Part shown: positions 38,769 to 49,300 of the stretch, piece by piece
How the letters are laid out: every line of letters starts with the position of its first letter
Numbering within the stretch: the stretch's first letter is position 1
Origin: Flectonema sp. DT1601
Taxonomy: Eukaryota; Euglenozoa; Diplonemea; Diplonemida; Diplonemidae
DNA: 64,000 bases
Direction of reading: 5' to 3'
Assembly: GCA_964019425.1 (NCBI GenBank)
Contig: OZ025804.1
Span: forward strand, 124,001 to 188,000
Notes under the pieces: generated by a model
The model's database searches: none
What the model was told of the DNA's origin: nothing
The model's input: only the letters and a program-made list of their open reading frames with translations
Position numbers and translations under genes: made by a program

Positions 38769-38960
38769 TCAGATATTTTCCACAAGGAAACAGTCAGGAG
38801 AAGATTGTGTGACAATGTCAGAGTTTTCTCCAGTTTCTTCACAAGTGCAGATATAGGATCCATTTCCAACTTCACATGCAAGTGTGCTTTCAGGGAAGAG
38901 AACAAACATAGTGCAGATGAGGGACGGAGGGCTGTTGCCACATTGCAACATGTATGGAGC
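38769..38960 (-). pseudogene. Cysteine-rich fragment resembling an EGF-like module
   Basis: A short minus frame reads CGNSPPSLIC...LACEVGNGSYICTCEETGEN and then stops at about 38769. The GNGSYICTC spacing looks like the end of an EGF-like domain. It has no start, no second module and no neighbour of the same type, so it is at best a decayed piece of a secreted or surface protein gene. Chance resemblance is possible. Confidence 0.22.
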
Positions 38961-38973
38961 GCCAGCGATGACG

Positions 38974-39459
38974 CTAATTCTTCGACGTCTGTGTGACTTT
39001 GCGGTTGACCTTAGCCAATACAAACACAACAGATGTGAGGGATGAACAATGACTTAGAAAGTAATTTCCAACAACTGAAAAATTGCTGAGACCTGATAAG
39101 TCAACAGATGTGACGTATTGAAGACCAGGAAGACTGACCTTTATAACCTTACGAGATGAGGATAAGAAATCATCCGAAACGGTCGTGACTGAGGGTTCAG
39201 GGTTGCTGAATGAGATGTTCGTAACATCATCCAAGAACCACTCACCCACAGCGAATGTGGGAGTATCAAGGCAGAAAAACCCGTCCTGATCCCGTTCTCC
39301 TCGTAGGAATGCCTTCGCTCTCTTTGCAGCATCTGTGAACCATTCCAATCCAAACAAGTGCACCACAGATGCAACCAACAGCGAGCCGTCCTCCACTCCG
39401 TGCGACACCAGTCGACTACCTGCTCGAAGCAGCGATCCTGCGAATGAAAGCTCGAACAT
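38974..39459 (-). pseudogene. Ubl-LRR pseudogene (type I paralog, partial)
   Basis: Reads the second half of the ubiquitin-like domain (ELSFAGSLLRAGSRLVSHG), the conserved linker (DAAKRAKAFLRGERDQDGFF), a shortened TFAV/EWF block lacking DGCLQF, the VIKVSLPGLQYVTSV entry to the repeats, and only one leucine-rich repeat before degenerate sequence. The first part of the Ubl domain is missing: the upstream 5' flank, like that of the intact paralogs, joins at FELSF. Clearly derived from the genes at 40982 and 44279. Confidence 0.75.
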
Positions 39460-39681
39460 ATTTCTTCAAACAGACTTCTTTTTCTTACATATCACGATTT
39501 AGTCTCAACCTATTGAAGTTAGGGGTTCTGATGTCATCTTCGCTGTTAAGTGAAAAGTGATAATTAAGTTTCACTTTAAAAGAAGAAACAGACAAATCAA
39601 AAACAAACAGTGGCCGACTTTAGCCAAACAACACAGTGATTGCGGTGACAAGTTCGCATCAGAAATACTCAAATTCATGCA

Positions 39682-40269
39682 TCACATGCCTCCCAGCAAG
39701 ACTTCACTACAACCAGATAAGAAGTAATAACGACCATCACTGTAGCAGTTGCCTATTCCTGTAATGTTTTTCAACACTGAAATGTTGAGTGATTCCAAAG
39801 CAGGACAACAAGAGAGGAAAGCTTCTCCAATATTTGTTAATTTTCTGAATGAGGAAATGTCAATCGAAGTTAACCCAGCACATCCAAGTAGGAATCCAGC
39901 TCCAATGGTTGTGACATTCTGAAGACAAGACAGATTTAGGCTTTTTATTGAGGTACAACCACACAGAAAATAATCCCCCAATGCTTGTACGCTGTCGAAA
40001 CACATGAAATTCAATAATTCGATGTTAGAATTTGATAAAAAAATTGTGTCAACAGAAGAAATGACAAGATCCGCATTGAAAAACGCTATTCTCTGAACTT
40101 CGAGAGGCAACATCTCAGATTGAAAATCAAAGCATCCATCCACAGTGAAGGTTGTTGCGTCAACACATGATACGTTTCTAACGAGTGTCGATTCAGTCAC
40201 CATCAACGATATGTCTGACAACAAAGATGTTGAATGTGATATTGTGACTTGTATTGTTTCTTTATTCAC
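39682..40269 (-). CDS. Short Ubl/LRR protein (type II paralog, 195 aa, Ubl domain internally deleted)
   Basis: The N-terminus (QVTISHSTSLLSDISLMVTESTLVRNVS) matches the first half of the ubiquitin-like fold of its sister at 42514-42798, then jumps directly to CVDATTFTVDGCFDFQ, so the rest of the Ubl and the linker are missing. About four leucine-rich repeats follow (GDYFLCGCTSIKSLNLSCLQNVTTIG and similar). The frame is open and ends in LLGGM. The deletion keeps frame, so the protein may exist, but a decaying gene is as likely. No signal peptide. Confidence 0.45.
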   Translation of the reverse strand: MNKETIQVTISHSTSLLSDISLMVTESTLVRNVSCVDATTFTVDGCFDFQSEMLPLEVQRIAFFNADLVISSVDTIFLSNSNIELLNFMCFDSVQALGDYFLCGCTSIKSLNLSCLQNVTTIGAGFLLGCAGLTSIDISSFRKLTNIGEAFLSCCPALESLNISVLKNITGIGNCYSDGRYYFLSGCSEVLLGGM

Positions 40270-40536
40270 ACCATTACTTGTGAAAAGTTACCCAAATGAT
40301 CAAAAGGGAATGAGGAAATTGCCATTAAAATAATTTTTAATAATGAAGTATAGCGAATACCATATGCATGACGTAAACTATACAACTCAGCTAAGCTGTG
40401 TAACACCAACACAAGATGTTCTCCATTACATTAATATTTCAGCTGTACGATTGTACGATTGTATTTAAATATGAGCGTTACTGAATTTTTCGATCCACCG
40501 AACCTGAAGAAATTCCTAATTATCCGTGGAAGCAAA

Positions 40537-42325
40537 AGAGACAATTTCGGTAATAAGCTTCCCATCACTGTTTGCACCTGAGAAGGAAATATGATAAGAG
40601 AATAAGGCATTAACTAAACAAGCTGAGATCAACACAAAGAAGTATCTACACTGTATGGGTGCAGATTACTTCCACTCGAGCAGGGATTGTGTCAGGCCCG
40701 TTTCGATTCGATCGGACACTGGCGGGGGAAAGGGCGGGTGGGGAATACCAAATGGGGTTGGGAGTCTGATAGAATATGACCCAGTCAAGGGAATAAGAAC
40801 ACTGCAATGCAATCAAACATTCAATTCCAACTAACAAACACTTGTTAAGAGTGTGTGAGCGAAACACACATCTTCCTTTCTGAAAACACCATCGAATAAA
40901 AGATAAATTAAATACCCCAAAACAAAACAAAACAAAAGGAACAACGCACACACACTAAAAACAACACTGATGTGATTTATGTCATTTCAAATCCTTTATG
41001 CTCGTATGCAGTTCGTCTCTGTTAATGGATGAACAACCTCTTAGGAAATTACTTCCAACGAATTGCACATTCATGAGGGTTAAATCCAAGGAAGTAAGTG
41101 ATGAACAATTAAATAGAAAACAGTCTCTAACAACTGAAACATTGCTGAGACTTGATAAGTTAACAGATGTGAGCGATGAACAACTTCTTAGGAAAGAGTG
41201 TCCAACAACTGTAACATTGCTGAGACCTGATAAGTTAACAGACGTCAGGGATGAACAATTATTTAGAAAACCATCTCCAACAGCTGAAATATTGCTGAGA
41301 CTTGATAAGTTAACAGATGTGAGGGATGAACAATAATATAGAAAACCATCTCCGACAGCTGAAACATTGCTGAGACTTGATAAGTTAACAGATGTGAGGG
41401 ATGAACAAAAATATAGAAAATAGTCTCCGACAGCTGAAACATTGCTGAGACCTGATAAGTTAACAGATGTGAGGGATGAACAATTATTTAGAAAACCATC
41501 TCCGACAGCTGAAATATTGCTGAGACTTGATAAGTCTACGGATGACAGTGAATTGCAATCTTGGAGGAAATTATTACCAACAGATGTGACGTATTGAAGA
41601 CCAGGAAGGCTGACCTTTATAACCTTACGAGATGAGGATAAGAAATCATCCGAAACGGTCGTGACTGAGGGTTGAGAGTTGCTGAATGAGATGTTCGTAA
41701 CATCATCTGAGAACCACTCACTGTTACTAAACTGAAGACAGCCATCCACAGCGAATGTGGGAGTATCAAGGCAGAAAAACCCGTCCTGATCCCGTTCTCC
41801 TCGTAGGAATGCCTTCGCTCTCTTTGCAGCATCTGTGAACCATTCCAATCCAAACAAGCGCACCACAGATGCATCCAACAGCGAGCCGTCCTCCACTCCG
41901 TACGACACCAGTCGACTACCTGCTCGAAGCAGCGATCCTGCGAGTGAAAGCTCAAGAAAGTCAGCATCGGTACCCCACTCATCAGCTGCAACCTGCAATG
42001 CATCCTTCACGAGCGACTCTCCAGAAGCTGTGAAAACAACGTCAGGAAACCCTGTGTCTGGGAACGTAACCGAGAGTTGCATTTTAACTCGCCTGAGTAA
42101 CCTACGAAATGTGATGATGAATGGCTTGGAGTATGATGAGATTAAAGAACGTGTAAAAACAAATTTCTTCAAACAGACTTTCTTTTTTTTTTGTTGCACA
42201 ATATGGTCCCAACCTATTGAGATTAAATGCCACTGGGGGTTCTGACAATGTCATCTTCGCTGTTAAGTAAAAAATGATAATTAAGTTTCGCTTTAAAAGA
42301 AGAAACAGACGAACCAAAAACAAAC
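40537..42325. repeat. Segmental duplication unit 2 (Ubl-LRR gene plus flanks)
   Basis: About 40537-40990 (3' flank, non-coding, with GGCGGGGGAAAGGGCGGGTG) matches 43829-44290 almost base for base. The coding region and the 5' flank to about 42325 match 44279-46110. The only large difference is in the number of repeats. The 5' flank also matches 39470-39650, so the unit exists at least three times. Confidence 0.8.
40982..42082 (-). CDS. Ubiquitin-like/BspA-type leucine-rich repeat protein, 7 repeats (366 aa)
   Basis: Residues 1-80 (MQLSVTFPDTGFPDVVFTA...) have the length and pattern of a ubiquitin fold: MQ-strand, a central helix (KDALQVAADEW), then LSLAGSLLRAGSRLVSYGV, which lines up with the LIFAGKQLEDGRTLSDYNI segment of ubiquitin. 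No C-terminal GG is present. A linker (about 85-150) with DAAKRAKAFLRGERDQDGFF leads to seven 25-residue leucine-rich repeats of the form CSSLTSVNLSSLSNVSAVGDGFL, as in BspA-like (LRR_5) proteins, and a short cap ending SIKDLK. No signal peptide or membrane segment, so probably cytosolic or nuclear. The start at 42082 is chosen because paralogs begin at the same MQLSV; upstream residues are not conserved. Function unknown; binding or adaptor role is a guess. Confidence 0.75.
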   Translation of the reverse strand: MQLSVTFPDTGFPDVVFTASGESLVKDALQVAADEWGTDADFLELSLAGSLLRAGSRLVSYGVEDGSLLDASVVRLFGLEWFTDAAKRAKAFLRGERDQDGFFCLDTPTFAVDGCLQFSNSEWFSDDVTNISFSNSQPSVTTVSDDFLSSSRKVIKVSLPGLQYVTSVGNNFLQDCNSLSSVDLSSLSNISAVGDGFLNNCSSLTSVNLSGLSNVSAVGDYFLYFCSSLTSVNLSSLSNVSAVGDGFLYYCSSLTSVNLSSLSNISAVGDGFLNNCSSLTSVNLSGLSNVTVVGHSFLRSCSSLTSVNLSSLSNVSVVRDCFLFNCSSLTSLDLTLMNVQFVGSNFLRGCSSINRDELHTSIKDLK

Positions 42326-42379
42326 AGTAGTTGACTTCAGCTAAACAACACAGTGATTGCGGTGACAAGTTCCGTATCA

Positions 42380-42798
42380 GTTTCTGAGTCCACTCTGAAC
42401 GATGAACTCCGAGAAGCAACATCTCAGATTGAAAATCAAAGCATCCATCCACAGTGAAGGTTGTTGCGTCAACACATAAAATGTTAAAGCTATCAGTGAA
42501 CATGGTGGATAATTTATCTTTTTTTTTCTTTAGTTGTAAACCATATCTTACTAAAGAGAGTCATTGTTGATGCCATTGGATGGGAATTTGAATCAATTCC
42601 GTGTGAAAGTAAAATACTTTCTTCTGAAAGAACAATGCCAGCATAACTTATCTCAAGGATTTCATTTTCTATATCCCACTCATCAGCCACAGCCTCTGAT
42701 ACGTTTCTAACGAGTGTCGATTCAGTCACCATCAACGATATGTCTGACAACAAAGATGTTGAATGTGATATTGTGACTTGCATTGTTTCTTTATTCAA
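42380..42798 (-). pseudogene. Ubl-LRR pseudogene (type II paralog)
   Basis: Has the complete ubiquitin-like domain that its sister at 39682 has lost (QVTISHSTSLLS..., EISYAGIVLSEESILLSHGI), a frameshift at a T-run near 42520, then CVDATTFTVDGCFDFQSEM, after which homology ends without any leucine-rich repeat. It sits at the same place relative to the type I gene as 39682-40269 does in unit 1. Confidence 0.7.
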
Positions 42799-42829
42799 AC
42801 CATTACTTGTGAAAAACTAACTAAATGAT

Positions 42830-43828
42830 CAAAATAAATGGCTGCGCCAATCGAGGAGGAGGAAATTGTCATTAAATAGTCTTTCAGCTTTGTCTGTATC
42901 TCCCAGAGCCAATGTCTCAGATGGATCTTAGCAGGTCCCCTCGGCATTGAATTCCTTGTGCAGATGCATTTAAGGTTTGGGTGGCAAGTCTTTTCGAAGC
43001 ATGTCGGTATGTAGCCACCGCATGATTCTCCCTCCTAGTTTTCAAGATTGGAGTGTAGTTACTTTTAAGTATCATGTTTCATAATAATAAAAGGATTAAT
43101 CTGATGAATATTTGACCTTCATTTACTTTAGTCAAAAGTATGAAGGGGACTCGTTGGAAATCCTTTTTTCGTGTTCTTCTTTTTGTCTTATTAGTTGGGA
43201 ATTTCGTTCGGCACACGGAACTTTTTTTTTTTTTTTTGTTATTTTGAATTAAAATCTTCGTTCCTAAAAATATTACAAATGTGAATTTAAAATGACTAAT
43301 CCAGAACCTCTCGGTTGGGTGTTGTTTTTCAAGAAGTCAGGTTTATTAATAACTTTCAGTGTCATTGGGAAAAAGTGGATATTTTCTTTTTCCAATCAAT
43401 TTGTATAATGGTTGAGTAGATTTCCCCTGAACTGAGCGATTGCTCTAAAGTTGTTTTTCTCGACCTCACGAAGTTATACAAGTTTGACCAACATAACGGA
43501 TGTGTCCTTTCTTACACAATTAACCATAAATTACTTCTGTATATTCTTGTGGTTGTGCTTCCGTGGCTTTCACCTCGTTAATGACAGCCATGTGATTGAT
43601 TGTTGATAATAATAATAATAAAACTGAATACATATGAACTACATCACTATCTGTTCATCATCGTATGGTGTGAAGTCCCTGGGGAGTTCCTTGTTTTAGT
43701 AATTACTTTGAGGGAGTAATAAGATACTTAATCAGGCTCAATGTAACAACACTACGGGGAAGCTAAAGTCATACGGCACTGGAGAATCACAGCAGGGAGA
43801 GGATCCCAGAAACGTCAATCAAAAAAAG
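42830..43828. other. Spacer without a supported gene
   Basis: A+T-rich. The only item of note is a minus-strand stretch (about 42870-43020) that reads ESCGGYIPTCFEKTCHPNLK and then CICT before becoming unremarkable; no start or partner exon is seen. The rest shows no coding pattern, tRNA or clear repeat. Confidence 0.5.
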
Positions 43829-44278
43829 GTTCACAAAAGAGAAGATTTCGGTAATAAGCTTCCCATCACTGTTTGCACCTGAGAAGGAAATATGATAAGA
43901 GAATAAGGCATTAACTAAACAAGCTGAGATCAACACAAAGAAGTGTCTACACTGTAGATGGGTGCAGATTACTTCCACTCGAGCAGGGATTGTGTCAGGC
44001 CCGTTTCGATTCGATCGGACACTGGCGGGGGAAAGGGCGGGTGGGGAATACCAAATGGGGTTGGGAGTCTGATAGAATATGACCCAGTCAAGGGAATAAG
44101 AACACTGCAATGCAATCAAATATTCAATTCCAACTAACAAACACTTGTTAAGAGTGTGTGAGCGAACACACATCTTCTTTTCTGAAAACACCAACAAATA
44201 AAAGATAAATTAAATACTCTGAAATAAAACAAAAGGAACAACGCACACACACTAAAAACAACACTGATGTGATTTATG

Positions 44279-45901
44279 TCATTTCAAATCCTTTATGCTC
44301 GTATGCAGTTCGTCTCTGTTAATGGATGAACAACCTTTTAGGAAATTACTTCCAACGAATTCCACATTCACGAGGGTTAAATCCAAGGAAGTAAGTGATG
44401 AACAATTAAATAGAAAAGAGTGTCCAACATATGAAATATTGCTGAGACTTGATAAGTCCAGAGATGTTAGGGATGAACAATTATTTAGAAACTCGCTTCT
44501 AACTTCTGAAATATTGCTGAGACTTGATAAGTCCAGAGATGTTAGGGATGAACAATTATATAGAAAATTGATATCAACAACTGAAACATTGCTGAGACCT
44601 GATAAGTCCAGAGATGTGAGGGATGAACAATTATATAGAAACTCGCTTCTAACTTCTGAAATATTGCTGAGACTTGATAAGTCCAGAGATGTGAGGGATG
44701 AACAACCTCTTAGAAAATTGAAACCAACAACTGAAACATTGCTGAGACCTGATAAGTCCAGAGATGTGAGGGATGAACAATTATATAGAAAATTGTTTCC
44801 AACATCTGAAATATTGCTGAGACTTGATAAGTCCAGAGATGTGAGGGATGAACAATTATATAGAAACTCGCTTCTAACTTCTGAAATATTGCTGAGACTT
44901 GATAAGTCCAGAGATGTGAGGGATGAACAATCTCTTAGAAAATTGAAACCAACAACTGAAACATTGCTGAGACCTGATAAGTCCAGAGATGTGAGGGATG
45001 AACAAAAATATAGAAAATTGTTTCCAACATCTGAAATATTGCTGAGACTTGATAAGTCCAGAGATGTTAGGGATGAACAATTACAAAGAAAACTGTCTCC
45101 AATAACTGAAATATTGCTGAGACTTAATAAGTTAAGAGATGTGAGGGATGAACAATGAATTAGGAAAGAGTATCCAACAACTGAAATATTGCTGAGACCT
45201 GATAAGTTAACAGATGTGAGGGATGAACAATTACTTAGAAAACCATCTCCAACAGCTGAAACATTGCTGAGACTTGATAAGTTAACAGACGTCAGGGATG
45301 AACAATTATTTAGAAAACCATCTCCGACAGCTGAAATATTGCTGAGACTTGATAAGTCTACGGATGACAGTGAATTGCAATGTTTGAGGAAATTATTACC
45401 AACAGATGTGACGTATTGAAGACCAGGAAGACTGACCTTTATAACCTTACGAGATGAGGATAAGAAATCATCCGAAACGGTCGTGACTGAGGGTTCAGAG
45501 TTGCTGAATGAGATGTTCGTAACATCATCCGAGAACCACTCACTGTTAAACTGAAGACAGCCATCCACAGCGAATGTGGGAGTATCAAGGCAGAAAAACC
45601 CGTCCTGATCCCGTTCTCCTCGTAGGAATGCCTTCGCTCTCTTTGCAGCATCTGTGAACCATTCCAATCCAAACAAGCGCACCACAGATGCATCCAACAG
45701 CGAGCCGTCCTCCACTCCGTACGACACCAGTCGACTACCTGCTCGAAGCAGCGATCCTGCGAATGAAAGCTCAAGAAAGTCAGCATCGGTATCCCACTCA
45801 TCAGCTGCAACCTGCAATGCATCCTTCACGCGCGACTCTCCAGAAGCTGTGAAAACAACGTCAGGAAACCCTGTGTCTGGGAACGTAACCGAGAGTTGCA
45901 T
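44279..45901 (-). CDS. Ubiquitin-like/BspA-type leucine-rich repeat protein, 14 repeats (540 aa)
   Basis: Same N-terminal ubiquitin-like domain (MQLSVTFPDTGF..., LSFAGSLLRAGSRLVSYGV), linker and C-terminal cap (ELHTSIKDLK) as the gene at 40982, but with 14 instead of 7 repeats of 25 residues (75 nt). Repeats 6-11 are a duplicated block of three (GNN, GFN, RSE types), so the gain came through unequal exchange inside the array. The consensus CSSLTSLDLSSLSNISxVGxxFLxN places Leu and Ile at the expected core positions. No signal peptide or membrane anchor. The antisense strand is open for about 860 nt because of the repeat composition only. Confidence 0.8.
   Translation of the reverse strand: MQLSVTFPDTGFPDVVFTASGESRVKDALQVAADEWDTDADFLELSFAGSLLRAGSRLVSYGVEDGSLLDASVVRLFGLEWFTDAAKRAKAFLRGERDQDGFFCLDTPTFAVDGCLQFNSEWFSDDVTNISFSNSEPSVTTVSDDFLSSSRKVIKVSLPGLQYVTSVGNNFLKHCNSLSSVDLSSLSNISAVGDGFLNNCSSLTSVNLSSLSNVSAVGDGFLSNCSSLTSVNLSGLSNISVVGYSFLIHCSSLTSLNLLSLSNISVIGDSFLCNCSSLTSLDLSSLSNISDVGNNFLYFCSSLTSLDLSGLSNVSVVGFNFLRDCSSLTSLDLSSLSNISEVRSEFLYNCSSLTSLDLSSLSNISDVGNNFLYNCSSLTSLDLSGLSNVSVVGFNFLRGCSSLTSLDLSSLSNISEVRSEFLYNCSSLTSLDLSGLSNVSVVDINFLYNCSSLTSLDLSSLSNISEVRSEFLNNCSSLTSLDLSSLSNISYVGHSFLFNCSSLTSLDLTLVNVEFVGSNFLKGCSSINRDELHTSIKDLK
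44625..45074 (-). repeat. Two 225-bp higher-order repeat units (3 x 75 bp) inside the LRR array
   Basis: 44625-44849 and 44850-45074 are almost identical, each made of three 75-bp leucine-rich repeat units of distinct type. This is direct evidence of recent internal duplication in frame. Confidence 0.9.
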
Positions 45902-46109
45902 TTTAACCTGCCTGAGTAACCTACGAAATGTGATGATGAATGGCTTGGAGTATGATGAGATTAAAGAACGTGCAAAACATATTTCTTCAAACAGACTTTC
46001 TTTTTCTTATGATACACGATTTAGATTCAACCTATTGAAGTTGGGGGTTCTGATAATGTCATCTTCGCTGTTAAGTAAAAAATGATAATTAAGTTTCGCT
46101 TTAAAAGAA

Positions 46110-46392
46110 GAAACAGGAAACACGACACCCACACACGACAATTCGATGTTCTGAAAGCCAACACCCCACTCATCGACCGCTGCCTCTACTGCGTCCCTGA
46201 CCAGCGTGTCCGCCGTCACTGTAAACGGAACAGTTGGGAATTCTCCATCTGAACAGGAAATGAAAATCTACATGTTGCCTGTCAGCCCTGTAATGTAAAC
46301 AGTAATAACTAAATAACGTGTAAGCAGTAAGCAATGATGAAGTCTTGAAGAATCGATGTTTGTGTTGTGTAGCATGTGACCTGTGTGCTCCG
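46110..46392 (-). pseudogene. 5' fragment of the Ubl-LRR gene found intact at 55758-57164
   Basis: About 280 bp match the 5' flank and first Ubl codons at 57010-57285. The start is ruined (ATG followed by TAG where the intact gene has ATG CAG), yet VTADTLVRDAVEAAVDEWGV remains readable, followed by ELSCVGVVF. Beyond that, unit 3 flank begins. It is a non-functional duplicate. Confidence 0.75.
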
Positions 46393-49300
46393 ATTAGCAT
46401 GTTTTCTATCAGACGAAATAAGTTTTTAACTTTCGACTCATAAGAAGTTCAGTCACCGTGTCAGAATATTTCATTTGTTATATGAATATTAAAACAAATT
46501 AAAGCTGCAGTGTCTTCACTTCTTTATTTTATTTTATTTATTTCTTTCCTTAGATGTAAACAACAGAAACTCGTAAAAGAAAAAAAAATTTACCTAAAAA
46601 ATAAACTTGTCTAACGGCAATCGTTGATCGGAAGTCTTTTTTTTTTTTTTTTTTTTTTTTTCCCATATTTTTCCACCTTTAAAGTCACACTGGTACATAC
46701 CAGTTAAACATCGTCAATTTTATCATAGAAGGTGAAGGTAGGACAAAGTGATTCAAAATGGTGAAGAAAAGGCCACAAAGAAGAAAGCAGATAAGACTCA
46801 GTGAGATACACTCACAAAATCGATTTGATATTTTAACGGGGGAAGGGGGAGAAGGAAAGACACCGGGTCTTCGCTTTATAAAAAAAAAAAAGAATAAAAA
46901 AAAATAAAAAAAAAAGTAGAGTTAGCTGGGTAAATTCACCTTCCAAGAGAAGCCACAAGACAGATTGAGTCCTAACAACGACGATATATTAATTTTCTTT
47001 TTACCAAATACAGAGAAGAAGAACTGTTTGAACCGTTTACTTTTAAAAGCAACGAAGCAGCAATCATTACTTTCAAACACACATTCTGTCTCTCTAAACA
47101 CGAAACAGTTATTTAATTTTTTGGTATTTCAGAGAGCCAATCAATTCTTTCGAAAAAAAAAAAAATTTAGGAACAATTTTGTTATTTTGCGAACAACACT
47201 TCTCCGATGGTAATAAAATGATAAGAACAAGCAGGGTAACAATACAAAAATAATTTTTTTTTTTTTTTTTTTTTAATTAATTTGCTTTTGACTGGAAAAA
47301 AAAAAAAAAAAAAAAATAAAAAAAAATTGAAGTTGTTAATCAAAGAAAAAGGCAAATTTTTTTTAGAAAAAAAATAAAACATAAAATAAAAAAGGGAACG
47401 AGGGGGAAAAAAAAAAAAAACAGTTCTTATTACAGCTACGAAGTGGGGAATTTTTTGTTTTTTTGTTTTTCATGCAATACTGGTTTAGTGTATCAGTTGC
47501 GAGGGGGCAACTTCATAAGATTAAATATAAAGCAACTTGAAACTGGCTAAAACGAATACAGGGTTCGACCAAACTTAGTTGCAATAAATGAGATAACCAA
47601 CAGTTGGGGGGGTTTAACTGTTCGAGTTTGTACGTAAAATACAAATGTTGGGGGGGAAATGAAAAAAGAAAAAAGAGGAGGAAAAAAAAGATCGGATAAA
47701 TTATTTAAATTTACCGATGTAAGAGAACTACAAACGGGCAAGTACTAACAAAGACATAAATGGGTCGACACAACTGCCTCATCTCAATTCAATGGAAGGA
47801 AACTATTATGTCAACAAAAAGAAGAAGAAGAGGAGAAAATGAAAAGGGAAACGACACACTTAAACTATTTACAATAATTATGTGTTGAAATAGTTGCAAA
47901 CAGAGAACAATGAAAAAAAAAAAAAAAAAAAAAAAATTACTTTTTTTGGAAATAGAGCCCACCCAAAACAACCTATTTGTATCGTACAGAAAGTAAGACA
48001 ACACGAAACTCCATCATCTTCTTCTTCACTTTCTTGGGGGAAAAAGAGAGCAGTAAACCATTGTTCGACTTGTTTCTTTTTTTTTTTTTTTTTTTTTCTT
48101 CTTCTTAAATGTCTCACGGTTTGTGCATGTTAGGCGTCTAAAAAAATAAAAATAAAAAAACAGAGCAGACGTATCCCAAAACCTAAAAAGTTGAGAACAG
48201 GGGAACAGGATGAAGCAAATCCCTCAACTGCTTTTTTTGATTTTGTAAAAACTGTGAACCATAATAATAGATAGTATCATTGTTTTAGTATAGAAAAAGT
48301 GAAAAATAAAAAATTGAGATTAGTAAAAGAAAAGTATTGTAGATATAGAAGTCAAATACATTGCGTACTTTACATCGCTGATACAGCAAACCAGCGACTG
48401 GGATTTAACTCCCGCTTAACTTTGCCTTTCGAAGTAATATTTAGAAGGCTAGGGAGGCAAGACTGTTTAAAAAGTAATAATTTCAAAAAATAAGTAATAA
48501 AGGGATACTATGATTACTGAGAGGGGGGGGGGTTAACTTGATTTTTGTGAGGAGGGAAAGCCAATACGCTGACTACAAGCAGCTACACACAACTCTTTCC
48601 TCCATGGGGAAGAGGAGGATTCCCTTTTTTTCTTCTTTTTTTTTACTCCAACTGAAAATCCGGTTATGATATTTTCAGTCCGGCAAAACACTTTTAAACA
48701 CAAAGAGAAAAATAAGAAATGTGTTTTTTTTTTTTTTTTTTTTTTTTTTTCTAAAAATAAAAGTAAACAAATAAAATGAACAGAATAAAAAAGACGGTAG
48801 CAATACACAAAGCTTAACCAGGACGGTACCGTCATTTATTTGTCCCACAAACGTCGAGATAGAGAGAGTGTGTGGGGAGAAGAACAAAAAAAATATGAAG
48901 CAAGCTGGGAAACAAAAAACGAAGACGCATAGCGGTGGTGAATAACGAGCATTAAAAAAAAAAAAAAAAAAAAGAAAGAAAGAAAAAAAAAGAGATAAGC
49001 GCCCATAGTCTTTCATGATATTACCACAAGCACGAAGAGACGGGAAAGTGACGGCTTGTTAAGATATTTTCGTAGTAAAACATTCAGGTTTTTTCTTCTT
49101 TTTTTTTTTTTTTTTCATTCACCTTGAACAATATAACTAGTATATCAATCAATCACTCACTCAGCTTCTTATTTGAGTCCACTGAGTACGTTATGAAGAC
49201 AACTCCCAAAGATAACTCCAGAGGCCCCAAATACCGATACGAATTAAAACCTAATCCCAGACAGCGCCAATACGGTAAGACTATCCAAATGCAATTGCAA

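Larger units (their letters stand above)
43829..46110. repeat. Segmental duplication unit 3 (Ubl-LRR gene plus flanks)
   Basis: Counterpart of 40537-42325. Both flanks are near-identical to unit 2 while the repeat block is twice as long. The similarity of the non-coding flanks indicates recent duplication. Confidence 0.8.

Noticed and set aside
40646-44197. Pair of similar minus-strand frames at 40646-40951 and 43787-44197 in the duplicated 3' flanks
   Set aside because: The two copies differ in length and in their ends because of small indels, and the shared part is explained by the segmental duplication; no coding pattern.
44625-45074. Regular 75-bp repeats as a CRISPR-like array
   Set aside because: No unique spacers, the repeats are coding and in frame, and the sequence is eukaryotic.
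44295-45158. 287-codon plus-strand frame antisense to the 14-repeat LRR gene
   Set aside because: It mirrors the 75-bp repeat; the sense strand has the ubiquitin-like domain and leucine-rich consensus, and the antisense product has no conserved start in the paralog.
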